Source: Psychromarinibacter sp048262455
GTDB lineage: Bacteria > Pseudomonadota > Alphaproteobacteria > Rhodobacterales > Rhodobacteraceae
Reading direction: 5' to 3'
DNA: 64,000 bases
NCBI GenBank assembly: GCA_048262455.1
Contig: JBLXFD010000016.1
Span: 35,245-99,244 of the forward strand
How positions within the stretch are numbered: position 1 is the stretch's first letter; every line of letters starts with the position of its first letter. Positions 8,863-17,731 of this stretch are shown here, piece after piece. Under the pieces are notes generated by a model, which searched no databases, was not told the origin of the DNA, and saw nothing but the letters and a program-made list of their open reading frames with translations. Made by a program: the position numbers and the translations under genes.

Positions 8863-8900
8863 CCCCGCGGCCCGCCTGCCGCACGAGGGGGAGAAAGCCG

Positions 8901-9659
8901 TTGTCTGTCGCCGCCAACGCGATCGAGATCGACCGTGTCACCAAGGTCTTCGCCGACCGCCACGGCGCCGGGAACCTCGTGCTGGACGGCATCGACCTCG
9001 ACGTGGCGGAGAACGAATTCGTCTCGCTCGTCGGCCGCTCCGGCTGCGGCAAGACCACGCTGCTGAACATCATGGCCGGGCTGGAAATGGCCACCGAGGG
9101 CGTCGCGCGGATCTTCGGGCGGCGGATCAGCGGGCCGGGACAGGGCCAGGGTGTCGTCTTCCAGCAGCACGCGCTGTTTCCTTGGCTGACGGCGCTGGAC
9201 AACGCCAAGTTCGGGCTGCGCAATACCGGCCTCGGCAAGGCCGAGAAACAGGCGCGGGCGGCGGAATTGATGGCGCTGGTGGGGCTGACCGAGGCCTCCG
9301 CCCGCTACCCGCGCGAAATGTCCGGGGGGATGCAGCAGCGGGTGGCCATCGCCCGGGCGCTGGCGCTGGATCCCGAGATCCTGCTGATGGACGAGCCCTT
9401 CGGCGCTTTGGACGAGTTGACCCGCATCGAGCTGCAGGACGAGCTGCTGCGGATCTGGCAGACCCGGCGCAAGACGGTGGTCTTCGTCACCCACTCGATC
9501 ACCGAGGCGCTGGCACTGTCGGACCGGGTGATCCTGCTGTCACCGAACCCCGGCCGCATCGCCCGCGACATCCGGGTCGACCTGCCGCGCCCCCGCCACC
9601 GCTCTGATCCCCGGTTCGCGGCGCTCTACGAGGACATCTGGCAGGGGCTGGCGGAATGA
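8901..9659 (+). CDS. ABC transporter ATP-binding protein (nitrate/sulfonate/taurine type)
   Basis: Cytoplasmic ATPase of 252 residues that powers the transporter formed with the two following permeases. Walker A GRSGCGKTT at 45-53, Q-loop around FQQHALFP, ABC signature MSGGMQQR at 140-147, Walker B LLMDEP at 161-166, and the late switch His in VTHSITEA. Length and sequence match the SsuB/TauB group. The start is a TTG at 8901 preceded by GGGGGAG; no better in-frame ATG lies nearby. First gene of the plus-strand operon; its last codons overlap the permease start (ATGA). Confidence 0.93.
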   Translation: MSVAANAIEIDRVTKVFADRHGAGNLVLDGIDLDVAENEFVSLVGRSGCGKTTLLNIMAGLEMATEGVARIFGRRISGPGQGQGVVFQQHALFPWLTALDNAKFGLRNTGLGKAEKQARAAELMALVGLTEASARYPREMSGGMQQRVAIARALALDPEILLMDEPFGALDELTRIELQDELLRIWQTRRKTVVFVTHSITEALALSDRVILLSPNPGRIARDIRVDLPRPRHRSDPRFAALYEDIWQGLAE

Positions 9660-10447
9660 CCCGCTGGCGGCACCGGGCGGTCTCTGCCGCGGTGATCGCG
9701 GCGCTGCTGCTGGCCTGGGAGATGGGGGTGCGCTACGGGTTCCTGAAGCCCTACCAGTTCCCGCCCGTCAGCAAGATCGCCCGCGGCTTCGTCGAGATCT
9801 CCACTACCGGTTTTCCCACCGGCATGACGATCTGGAGCCACGCGGCGGTGACGATCCGGCGGATCCTGCAGGGGTACTTCGCCGCCATCGCGCTGGCGGT
9901 GCCGCTGGGAATGCTGATCGGCGCGCTGCCGGTGCTGGACAAGATGATGGCTCCGGCGATCGTCTTCTTTCGCTCGGTGGCGACGCTCAGCCTGCTGCCG
10001 CTGGTGATCGTCTGGTTCGGCGCGGGAGAGCTGACCAAGGTGGTGCTGATCGGCTACGGCTGCTTCTGGGTGATGCTGTCGAACGTCATCGCCGGGGTGA
10101 AATACGTGGACCCGGTGCTGCTGCGGGCCGGGCGCAGTTTCGGCGCCAGCGGCTTTGCCCTCTACCGCGAGGTGGTGGTGCCGGCCGCCCTGCCCCGGTT
10201 CTTCGCCGGCGCGCGGATGGCGCTGGGGGTCGGCTTCATGGTGATCGTGGGGGCCGAGATGATCGGCACCATCCAGGGTCTCGGCGCGCTGATCATGGAG
10301 GCGCGGACCTTCTACAAGTCCGAGATCACCATCATCGGGATGCTGGTGATCGGGCTGATGGGGTTCGCCATCTCCGGCGGGCTGGGGGCGCTGGAACGGC
10401 GGCTGCTGCCATGGGGCGCGGACGCGACGGCGAAGGCGGACCCGTGA
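9656..10447 (+). CDS. ABC transporter permease (nitrate/sulfonate/taurine type), first copy
   Basis: Inner-membrane permease of 263 residues with about six helices, starting at an ATG that overlaps the ATPase stop. The conserved cytoplasmic loop is visible around residues 155-185 (RAGRSFGASGFALYREVVVP), the EAA-type ATPase contact of the SsuC/TauC family. A second, different permease follows, so the transporter is probably a heterodimer, whereas SsuC/TauC systems usually use one permease gene. Substrate unknown; neighbouring enzymes argue against a plain sulfonate role. Confidence 0.92.
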   Translation: MTRWRHRAVSAAVIAALLLAWEMGVRYGFLKPYQFPPVSKIARGFVEISTTGFPTGMTIWSHAAVTIRRILQGYFAAIALAVPLGMLIGALPVLDKMMAPAIVFFRSVATLSLLPLVIVWFGAGELTKVVLIGYGCFWVMLSNVIAGVKYVDPVLLRAGRSFGASGFALYREVVVPAALPRFFAGARMALGVGFMVIVGAEMIGTIQGLGALIMEARTFYKSEITIIGMLVIGLMGFAISGGLGALERRLLPWGADATAKADP

Positions 10448-11211
10448 TGCCCACCCGCCGCGACATGCTGCTTGGCCTCGCGGGCACCGTCCTGATCCTG
10501 CTGCTGTGGGAGATCGCGGTGCGCGGCGGCGCGGTGGACCGGACGATCTTTCCCAGCCCCTCCATCGCCATCGCCGAGGCCTCGCAGCGGCTGAGCGCGG
10601 ACCGGGTGCTGGAACACATGGGCTGGAGCCTCTACCGCGTCTTCGCCGGCTTCGCGCTAGGCGCGCTGGCGGGCACCGCCGTGGGCATCCTCGCGGGCTG
10701 GAGCGCCGGCTTCGGGCTGGTGGCGCGGCCGATCATCGAGATCCTGCGCCCGATCCCGCCGCTGGCCTGGATCCCGCTGGCGATCATCTGGTTCGGGCTG
10801 GGCGAGCCCTCGAAGTTCTTCATCATCTTCCTCGGCGCCTTCTTCCCGGTGGTCACTGCCGCCTACCAGGGGGTGCGCAGCACCGACCCGGTGCTGCTGC
10901 GCGCCGCGCGCACCTTCGGCCTGCGCGGCTGGCGGCTGCTGGTGCAGGTGGTGATCCCCTCAGCCGCGCCGGACCTCGCGACGGGGCTGCGCATCGGCTG
11001 GGGTCTCAGCTTCGGGGTGCTGGTGGCAGCGGAACTGATCGCCGCCGACCGGGGCCTCGGCTTCATGATCATGAACGAGCGGAACACCGGCGGATCGGTC
11101 AGCGTGATCGTCGTCGGGATCCTGCTGATCGGGCTTTTGAACCTCGTCACCGACGCCGCCATCGCCGCCGGCATCCGGCGCTGGGTGGGGCGCTGGTACG
11201 GCAGGATCTGA
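10447..11211 (+). CDS. ABC transporter permease (nitrate/sulfonate/taurine type), second copy
   Basis: Inner-membrane permease of 254 residues of the same family as the preceding gene. The ATG at 10447 overlaps the previous stop by one base (TGATG); a longer in-frame start 12 codons upstream lies inside the previous gene and lacks a ribosome site. Helices are clear, as is the cytoplasmic loop RAARTFGLRGWRLLVQVVIP near residue 155. It presumably pairs with the first permease in a heterodimeric channel. Confidence 0.92.
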   Translation: MPTRRDMLLGLAGTVLILLLWEIAVRGGAVDRTIFPSPSIAIAEASQRLSADRVLEHMGWSLYRVFAGFALGALAGTAVGILAGWSAGFGLVARPIIEILRPIPPLAWIPLAIIWFGLGEPSKFFIIFLGAFFPVVTAAYQGVRSTDPVLLRAARTFGLRGWRLLVQVVIPSAAPDLATGLRIGWGLSFGVLVAAELIAADRGLGFMIMNERNTGGSVSVIVVGILLIGLLNLVTDAAIAAGIRRWVGRWYGRI

Positions 11212-11262
11212 CAGGAAACAGGCAAGACCACGGGCGCAGACCAACACATAGGGAGAAGATCA

Positions 11263-12297
11263 ATGTTCAGAACTTTCCAGGCCGTCTTTGCCGGCGCCGC
11301 GCTGTCGCTGGCCGCGACCGCCGCGCTGGCGCAGGAGCTAGAGACCGACACGCTGTCCATGTCCATCGGCGTGGACCTTCCGTTCCTCGTTCACATCGTC
11401 GCCAAGGAGAAGGGTTGGCTGGAAGAGGCCGGCTTCACCAACGTCGTGTTCGAGACCTTCCAGTCCGGCAACCTCGCCGGCGAGGCGCTGCTGTCGGGCG
11501 ACATCCAGCTGTGGACCCCCGGCAACCTGCCCCCCATCGCCATGGCCCACAACGGCGTGCCGGTGGTGGTGCTGGGATCCAACGCCGTCAGCCACGGGCT
11601 GGAGAAGATCGTGGTGCGCAGCGACGCCGGTGTCGAGGCGCCGGAGGATCTTTACGACGTGCGACTGGGCCTGTTCGTCAGCTCCACCTCCGGGGCGCTG
11701 GTGGGCAACGTGGCCAAGCACTACGGGCTGGACCCGGCGCGGCTGAACCTGGTGAACCTCGCCCCCTCCGAGGCCATGGCGGCCATGAAGAACGACGAGA
11801 TCCAGGGCATCGTCTTCTGGGAACCCTGGCCCTACCTGGCGCTGGAGCAGATGGACGCCAAGGTGGTGCACAGCGGCACCGTCTCGGGGTTCGGCGGCAA
11901 TGACGGCGAAGAGGTGCAGGTGTCGAACAACCGCACCGTCTGGGTCGCCTCGCAGGACTGGGTGCGCGACAATCCCAACGCCGCCGCGGCGCTGGTCGGG
12001 GTGCTGGTGGAGACCCAGAAGTGGGTGAGCGACCCTGCCAACCAGGCCGAGGCGCTGAAGATCTTCTCGGAGTTCCAGGACCAGCCGCTGGAGATGAACG
12101 AGGCGCTGCTGTCCAACTACACCTTCGATCCCACCATCGACGAGGCCTACGTCGAGGACATGAACGCCATCACCAACTTCCTGCAGGAGACCAACCGCAT
12201 CTCCGACGCGCAGGACCCGCTGAGCTACACCTACTCGGCGCCGCTGAAGGCCGCCGATCCGGCGCTGGTGAAGATCGAGGGCGGCTGGCAGCCCTGA
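11263..12297 (+). CDS. ABC transporter substrate-binding protein (NMT1/TauA type)
   Basis: Periplasmic binding protein of 344 residues. The Sec signal MFRTFQAVFAGAAL... ends ALAQ near residue 24. The mature protein has the two-lobe NMT1 layout: KEKGWLEEAGF near the N-terminus, the hinge GNLAGEALLSGDIQLW, and NRTVWVASQDWV later. It follows the ATPase and both permeases and is preceded by AGGGAGA. The family binds small anions, sulfonates, thiamine-pathway compounds or aromatic acids; the actual ligand is not readable. A GC-rich stem-loop follows it. Confidence 0.92.
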   Translation: MFRTFQAVFAGAALSLAATAALAQELETDTLSMSIGVDLPFLVHIVAKEKGWLEEAGFTNVVFETFQSGNLAGEALLSGDIQLWTPGNLPPIAMAHNGVPVVVLGSNAVSHGLEKIVVRSDAGVEAPEDLYDVRLGLFVSSTSGALVGNVAKHYGLDPARLNLVNLAPSEAMAAMKNDEIQGIVFWEPWPYLALEQMDAKVVHSGTVSGFGGNDGEEVQVSNNRTVWVASQDWVRDNPNAAAALVGVLVETQKWVSDPANQAEALKIFSEFQDQPLEMNEALLSNYTFDPTIDEAYVEDMNAITNFLQETNRISDAQDPLSYTYSAPLKAADPALVKIEGGWQP

Positions 12298-12313
12298 GCC
12301 TGCCGCTGCCGCC

Positions 12314-12341
12314 CGCGGCGTCCCCTTCGGGGGGCGCCGCG
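12314..12341 (+). promoter_or_regulatory. Intercistronic stem-loop after the NMT1-type binding protein
   Basis: Stem formed by 12314-12325 with 12329-12341 around a TTC loop, interrupted by one G-U pair and one bulged G. It lies 16 bases after the binding-protein stop and 26 bases before the next start. No T-run follows, so it probably protects or partly terminates the transporter part of the message. Confidence 0.5.
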
Positions 12342-12367
12342 ACCCCGAGCTTTTGACGGAGATCCCC

Positions 12368-13426
12368 ATGACCCCCCAACCGGCCAGCTTCCGCGCCGCC
12401 ATCGTCGGCGTCGGCTTCATCGCCGAGTACCACGCCCGCGGCATCCAGGCCGTGCCGGGCGCGACGGTGGCCGCGCTGGTGGGCCGCGACGCCGGGCGCA
12501 CCCGCAGCCGGGCCGAGGCGCTGGGGGTCGAGGGCGTCTTCACCGATCTTGACGCCGTTCTGGCCGACCCGGACATCGACGGCGTGGTGATCGCCACCCC
12601 CGACGCGCTGCACCGCGAGATGGCGATCCGCGCGCTGGAGGCGGGCAAGCCGGTGCTGCTGCAGAAGCCCATGGCCATGACCACCGCCGAATGCGCCGAG
12701 GTGCTGGACGCCGCCGCGCGCACCGGCACCCGGCTGAGCGTCAGCTTCATGCACCGCTACTTCCCCGAGGTGCGCTGGCTGCGTGCCCTGCTGGCGGAGG
12801 GGACGCTGGGGCAGGTCCATACCCTGCGCATCCGCAACGCCACCCCCGGCGCCGACTGGGCGCCCTGGTTCTACGACGCGGGGCACGTGGCCGGCGGCGT
12901 GGTGATGCAGCTGGGAGTGCACGGCATCGACCTGGCAAGCCACATCGCCGGCCCGGTCCGCAGCGTCGACGCCGCGATGACCACAGCCCGCCCGGCGCGC
13001 CGCCTTGCCGATGGCCGGCAGGTCGAGACCACGCTGGAGGACAACGCGCTGGCCCGCTACCGGCTGGAGAGCGGCGCGCTGGTGTCCCACGAGATGAGCT
13101 ATACCGAACTGGCCGGCTGCGACCGCTTCCGGCTGGAGCTTTACGCCGACAAGGGCACGGTCTGGCTGCGCAGCGAAAGGGGCGCCGCCGCCATCTGCGC
13201 GCCGGAGGTCACGGGACGCGAGGGCTGGGTGCAGCCGGACCTGCCCGAGGAACCGCTTGGCCAGGCCCATCACGCCCATTGGATGGAGGTCGCCTCGGGC
13301 CGCGCGCCCGCCGATGACACCGCGCTTTCCGGCGCCCGCACCGTCGCGGTGGCAGAGGCGATCTATGCCGCCGCCGCCCGCGAAGGCCTGCGCCCGGCGC
13401 CCGTTGGACAGGAGATCCCGGCATGA
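12368..13426 (+). CDS. Gfo/Idh/MocA family NAD(P)-dependent oxidoreductase
   Basis: Cytosolic oxidoreductase of 352 residues. The N-terminal Rossmann motif is AAIVGVGFIAEYHARG (about residues 9-24), and the cofactor-adjacent EAGKPVLLQKPMAMT contains the family's EKP-type motif with Gln in place of Glu (QKP). The C-terminal substrate domain holds GGVVMQLGVHGIDL, the GGG...D..H-like catalytic region. Family members oxidise sugars, inositols or their acids. The ATG at 12368 has a GACGGAGA site. The stop overlaps the start of a second, divergent family member, suggesting the two act in sequence. Confidence 0.9.
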   Translation: MTPQPASFRAAIVGVGFIAEYHARGIQAVPGATVAALVGRDAGRTRSRAEALGVEGVFTDLDAVLADPDIDGVVIATPDALHREMAIRALEAGKPVLLQKPMAMTTAECAEVLDAAARTGTRLSVSFMHRYFPEVRWLRALLAEGTLGQVHTLRIRNATPGADWAPWFYDAGHVAGGVVMQLGVHGIDLASHIAGPVRSVDAAMTTARPARRLADGRQVETTLEDNALARYRLESGALVSHEMSYTELAGCDRFRLELYADKGTVWLRSERGAAAICAPEVTGREGWVQPDLPEEPLGQAHHAHWMEVASGRAPADDTALSGARTVAVAEAIYAAAAREGLRPAPVGQEIPA

Positions 13427-14472
13427 GCCGCCTGCGCATCGCGGTGCTGGGGGTCCAGCACTACCACGCGAATTTCTGGACCCGCGCCATCGCGCAAAGC
13501 GACCGCGCCGACCACGCCGGGATATGGGAGCCCGACGCCGCCCTCGCCGCCCCCTTCGCGGCCGAGCACGGGGTGACGGTGCACGGCAGCCTCGAGGCGG
13601 CGCTGGGGACCTGCGACGCGGTGGCGATCTGTTCCGCCACCGCCGATCACCGGCCGCTGATCGCCGCCGCCGCCGGCGCGGGCCTGCCGATCCTGTGCGA
13701 GAAGCCCCTGGGCCTCGACCGCGAGGACGGGCGCGCGATCCACCGGGTCCTGAAGGACAGCGGCGTGCGCTTCATGCAGAGCTTTCCCAAGCGCTTCGAT
13801 CCCGCCACCCACGAGATCCGCGCGGTGGTGCAATCGGGCCGGCTGGGGCGCATCACCCAGGTGCGGGTGCGCCACGGCCACAGCCACGGGCTGAGCGCCG
13901 ATTTCGGGGCGGCATGGTTCGTGGACCCGGCGCTGTCGGGGGGCGGCACCCTGCTGGACGAGGGGGTGCACGCCGCCGACTTCCTGCGCCACGTCTTCGG
14001 CGAGCCGGCGAACGTGCAGGCGCGGATCAGCAGCGCGGCGCTGGGGCTGGCGGTGGAGGACACCGCCATGGCCATCTTCGGCTGGGAGAACGGGCTGCTG
14101 GCCGAAGTCGCCTCGAGCTGGAGCTACGTCGCCGCCGATGCCTCGATCGAGCTCTACGGCACCGCCGGCACCCTGCTGGTAAGCGGCATCGACATCGCCT
14201 CGCGCCCGGCGCGGGACAGCGGGTTCCTGCGGCTGTTCCAGCGCACGCCGGACGGCGGCGGCGCATGGTCGGATCTTGGCGTCACGCCGCACTTCAAGAC
14301 CGGCGTGTTCCACGAACACGTGGCCTGGGCCTTCATCGACGCCCTCGCCCGCGGCGCGCCCATGCCGGTCACCGCCGAGGACGGGCTGCGCGCCTTCGCG
14401 ATGATCGACGCCGCCTACCAGTCCGCCCGCAGCGGGCAACTGACCCCGATCGCCTACGACGCCTACCTGTGA
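13423..14472 (+). CDS. Gfo/Idh/MocA family oxidoreductase, second member
   Basis: Cytosolic protein of 349 residues starting at an ATG that overlaps the previous stop (ATGA). The Rossmann region starts RIAVLGVQHYHANF rather than the usual GxGxxG run, which may indicate altered cofactor handling. The CEKPLGLDREDG segment carries the conserved Glu-Lys-Pro, and GGGTLLDEGVHAADFL carries the catalytic Asp/His region. It differs clearly from the preceding paralogue, so it is not a recent duplication. Likely second step in modifying the imported compound. Confidence 0.9.
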   Translation: MSRLRIAVLGVQHYHANFWTRAIAQSDRADHAGIWEPDAALAAPFAAEHGVTVHGSLEAALGTCDAVAICSATADHRPLIAAAAGAGLPILCEKPLGLDREDGRAIHRVLKDSGVRFMQSFPKRFDPATHEIRAVVQSGRLGRITQVRVRHGHSHGLSADFGAAWFVDPALSGGGTLLDEGVHAADFLRHVFGEPANVQARISSAALGLAVEDTAMAIFGWENGLLAEVASSWSYVAADASIELYGTAGTLLVSGIDIASRPARDSGFLRLFQRTPDGGGAWSDLGVTPHFKTGVFHEHVAWAFIDALARGAPMPVTAEDGLRAFAMIDAAYQSARSGQLTPIAYDAYL

Positions 14473-14505
14473 CCTGACGCCGCCCATTCACCGAGGAGAG
14501 CCGCC

Positions 14506-16056
14506 GTGCCCACGCAGCCCCTGCCCGACCGCCTGACCCCGCTTGCCGCCGAGGCCGGCCTGCGCGCCTTTTTCGGCGACATCCACAACCACTGCGCCCT
14601 GTCCTACGGGCACGGCACGCTGGAGCGGGCGCTGGCGAACGCGCGGCAGCAGCTTGATTTCGTCTCTGTCACCGGCCACGCCTACTGGCCCGACATGCCC
14701 GTGGACCTGCCCGAGGTGGCGCATATCGTCGACTTCCACGTCAAGGGCTTCGCGCGGCTGGCCAAGGCCTGGCCGACGCACTTTGGCACGCTGGCGGCGG
14801 CGCATGAGCCGGGGGTCTTCACGGTCTTTCCGGGCTACGAGATGCACTCCTGCGCCCACGGCGACTATACCATCCTGCTGCGCGAGATCGCCCGGGGCCC
14901 GCTGGTCAAGGCCGACGACCCGGCGCGGCTGGAGCAGGCGCTGCGGGCCGCCTACGGGGACGCCGCCATGGCCTTTCCGCACCACATCGCCTACCGCACC
15001 GGGGCGCGCGGGGCGAACTGGGACAGCTTCCGCGAAAGCCTGTCGCCGGTGGTGGAACTGGTGTCGATGCACGGCAGCTCGGAAAGCTCGCTGACCGACC
15101 GGCCGTTCCTGCATTCCATGGGTCCGGGCGACGGGCCGAACACCATCCACGCCGGCTGGAACGCGGGGCATGTCTTCGGGGTGCTGGGCAATACCGACCA
15201 CCACAGCGGCTACCCCGGCTCCTACGGCCACGGCCGCAGCTGCGCCTTCGCGCCCGAGAATACCTCCGCCGCGATCTGGGAGGCGCTGCAGGCGCGGCGG
15301 GTGGGGGCGCTGACGGGCGACAACATCCACCTTTTCGCCACCATGGACGGCGCGCCTGCCGGCAGCCTTGTCGCCCCCGGCCCCGACCGGCAGATCCGGC
15401 TCGAGGCGGTGGGCGGCAGCTTCATCGACTGTATCGACGTGATCCGCAACGGCCGGGTGGTGGACCGGGTCACGCCGCAGATGACCCCGGCGCCGATCTG
15501 CCCCGGCAATGGCCGGCTGGAGAGCCTGCTGACGCTGGAACTGGGCTGGGGCGGGCGCGGGCGGCACCACGACTGGACCGGCAGCCTGCGGCTGTCCGGC
15601 GGGCGGATCGAGGCGCTGGAGACCCGGTTCCGGGGGGCAGAGATCGTCTCTCCCCTCGATGGCGAGGGCGACGAGACCGGGGGCGAGAACGCGCGGCTGG
15701 AGGACGGCGTCGTCCGGTTCGACGTGCGCGCCCACGCCAACCCCAACAACGTCACCCCGGCCACCCAGGCGCTGACCCTGCGGGTCTCGCTGGAGCCGGA
15801 CGCCGAGATCCACGCCGAGTTCGACGGCCAGAGCGTCCGCGTCCCCGCCGCGCGGCTGCTGGAAGGCGCGCTGTCGGGCAACCTCGGCCCCATCGACACC
15901 CCCGCCTACCGCTTCCACCCCCTGCCCCGGCCGGGCGACTGGCAGTGGCACGGCACCCTGCGCGCCGGCGACCTTGCGCCCGGCGACTGGGCCAGCCTGC
16001 GGGTGCGCCAGCGCAACCAGCAATACGCCTGGAGCAGCGCGTTCTTCTGCCGCTAG
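14506..16056 (+). CDS. PHP-like metal-dependent hydrolase (DUF3604-like)
   Basis: Protein of 516 residues with the metal-binding pattern of PHP-type hydrolases: GDIHNHC near residue 25, VTGHAYW near 55, a PGYEMHS Glu/His near 113, FPHHIAY near 160 and GNTDHHSGYPGS near 230. This spacing fits a multinuclear metal phosphoesterase or hydrolase core, with a beta-rich C-terminal half of unknown role. No signal peptide. The start is GTG at 14506 behind GAGGAGAG. It sits between two oxidoreductases and an M20 amidohydrolase, so a hydrolytic step in the same pathway is likely. Exact function unknown. Confidence 0.8.
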   Translation: MPTQPLPDRLTPLAAEAGLRAFFGDIHNHCALSYGHGTLERALANARQQLDFVSVTGHAYWPDMPVDLPEVAHIVDFHVKGFARLAKAWPTHFGTLAAAHEPGVFTVFPGYEMHSCAHGDYTILLREIARGPLVKADDPARLEQALRAAYGDAAMAFPHHIAYRTGARGANWDSFRESLSPVVELVSMHGSSESSLTDRPFLHSMGPGDGPNTIHAGWNAGHVFGVLGNTDHHSGYPGSYGHGRSCAFAPENTSAAIWEALQARRVGALTGDNIHLFATMDGAPAGSLVAPGPDRQIRLEAVGGSFIDCIDVIRNGRVVDRVTPQMTPAPICPGNGRLESLLTLELGWGGRGRHHDWTGSLRLSGGRIEALETRFRGAEIVSPLDGEGDETGGENARLEDGVVRFDVRAHANPNNVTPATQALTLRVSLEPDAEIHAEFDGQSVRVPAARLLEGALSGNLGPIDTPAYRFHPLPRPGDWQWHGTLRAGDLAPGDWASLRVRQRNQQYAWSSAFFCR

Positions 16057-16093
16057 GCTGGCCCCGCGACGCGGCGGCGGGTACTGGGGAGCC

Positions 16094-17676
16094 ATGAGCA
16101 ACGAGGCCAAGCACATGGTCCGCGCCGAGGTGGCGCGGCGGGCGGCGGAGATGTCGGGCTGGACCGCCACCATCTGGGATACGGCGAGACGGCGTGGCGC
16201 GAGTACCGTTCGGCCGCCTTCTACGCGGCGCTGCTGCGGGCCGAGGGCTTCGAGGTGGAGGAGGGCTCTGCCGGGATGCCCACCGCCTTCTGCGCCACCT
16301 GGGACAACGGGCCCGGCCCCACCATCGCCGGCTACGCGGAGTACGACGGCATCCCCGGCAACTGCCAGGCCGCCGCCCCCCGCCGCGGCCCGCGCCCCGG
16401 CCTTTCGGCGCAGGCGGGCGGGCACACCGACCCGCATTCCGCCCTCGGCATCGGCGCGCTGGGCGGGTTCCTCGCGGCCAAGCGCGCGATGCAGGCGCAG
16501 GGCCTGCCGGGGCGGCTGAAGTTCTTCGGCGAGCCGGCAGAGAAGGTTCGCGGCTCGAAACCCATCCACGCCGCCGCGGGCTATTACGACGACATCGACG
16601 CGGCGATCAGCTTTCACCCCTATTACATGAAGCCGCTGTGCAACACCGTCCGCTGGGACACCCATTGCGGCGCCGGCTTCGCCCCGCTCTACGAGTTCAC
16701 CTGCGACGCGCCCGAGGCCTGGATGGCCGGCGGCGACGGCGCGCCGATCCCCGCCTCCCACGCCGCCGCGCGGGCACCGGGGGCGACCTTCGCGCTGACC
16801 CAGATGATCCTGACCGCCAAGGCGATGATGGAACATGTCTTCGCTTCCGGGCAGAGCTTTTCGGTGAACGAGGCGGTGCTGACCGCCGGGCAGGCCACAG
16901 CCGACAACATCCCGCCGCAGCTGGCGCAGGTGATGTACATGATCCGGGTGTCCGAGGTGGCGGACGCGGAACGCATCGTGGCCGGGCTGGACCACGCCGC
17001 CGAGGCCGCGGCGCGGCTGGCCCATTGCGAGTGGCGGCGGCACTGGGTGGCGAAGTCGCGCCCGGGCCTGCCCAACCACGCGCTGGCCCGCGCCGCCTTT
17101 GAGAACCTGCGCGCGGTCGGCCCGCCCGACTTCCGCGCCGCCACGCCCTTTGCCCAGGCGATCCAGCGCGAACTGGGGATGCAGGAGACGGAGGACCCCT
17201 GGGACCCGGACATCCACCGGCTGGTGGAGCCGGAGACCGCCGAGGCCGCCGTGCGGGCCATGCTGCCGCCGGGGCAGCGGCACTTCACCTCGGACGACTA
17301 CACCGAGTATTGCTGGCACGCCCCCACCGTGCGGCTCTACATCGGCCGCCCCGCGCTGGCCGCGCCGGCCGGGGGCAGCTACCCCGCCTGGGTGATGAAC
17401 GCGCTGGGCGGGCATCCCCCGGCGATCGACTCGATGGTGCAGACCGCGGCGCAGGTGGTGGGGATGACGGTGGTGGACTGCCTGTCCGACCCCGCCCTGC
17501 TGCAGGCCGCGCAGAAAGAGTTCCGCGCCCGCACCGGCGGCGGCATCGGCGGCACCGACTGGCTGCCCCCCCTCTGCGACCACCCGCCGCCCATCCACTT
17601 CCGCTGGCCCGAATACATCACCACCCCCCGCGGCACCGAATGGTGCATCCCGGCGCGGCCGGACCTGGGGGAGTAG
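16094..17676 (+). pseudogene. M20-family amidohydrolase (AbgB-like), interrupted by a one-base frameshift
   Basis: The reading frame from the ATG at 16094 (GGGGAG site) gives 29 residues ending in GWTATIWD, then loses all similarity. One base lower in phase, from 16183, the sequence resumes as GETAWREYRSAAFYAAL and continues for about 498 codons of clear M20/AbgB-type protein (MPTAFCATW, GYAEYDGIPG, the metal-site stretch GGHTDPHSALGIG, FFGEPAEK). Inserting one T after 16180 would restore IWDYGETAWREYRS, which matches the family. Either this is a recent pseudogene or a base was lost in sequencing. An internal start at 16255 would lack the N-terminal 50 or so residues. Last gene of the operon. 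Confidence 0.85.
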
Positions 17677-17731
17677 CGGCGGGGCAAGATTGTTGGACGT
17701 CGCGGCGCCCCGGCGACCGGCTGGGCCGGCG

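Noticed and set aside
14488..17598. Minus-strand open frame of about 1036 codons antisense to the PHP-like and M20 genes
   Set aside because: Composition (Gly, Arg, Val, His, Gln-rich with no recognisable domain) is that of a stop-poor shadow frame in GC-rich DNA, and the plus strand carries clear protein families in the right order.
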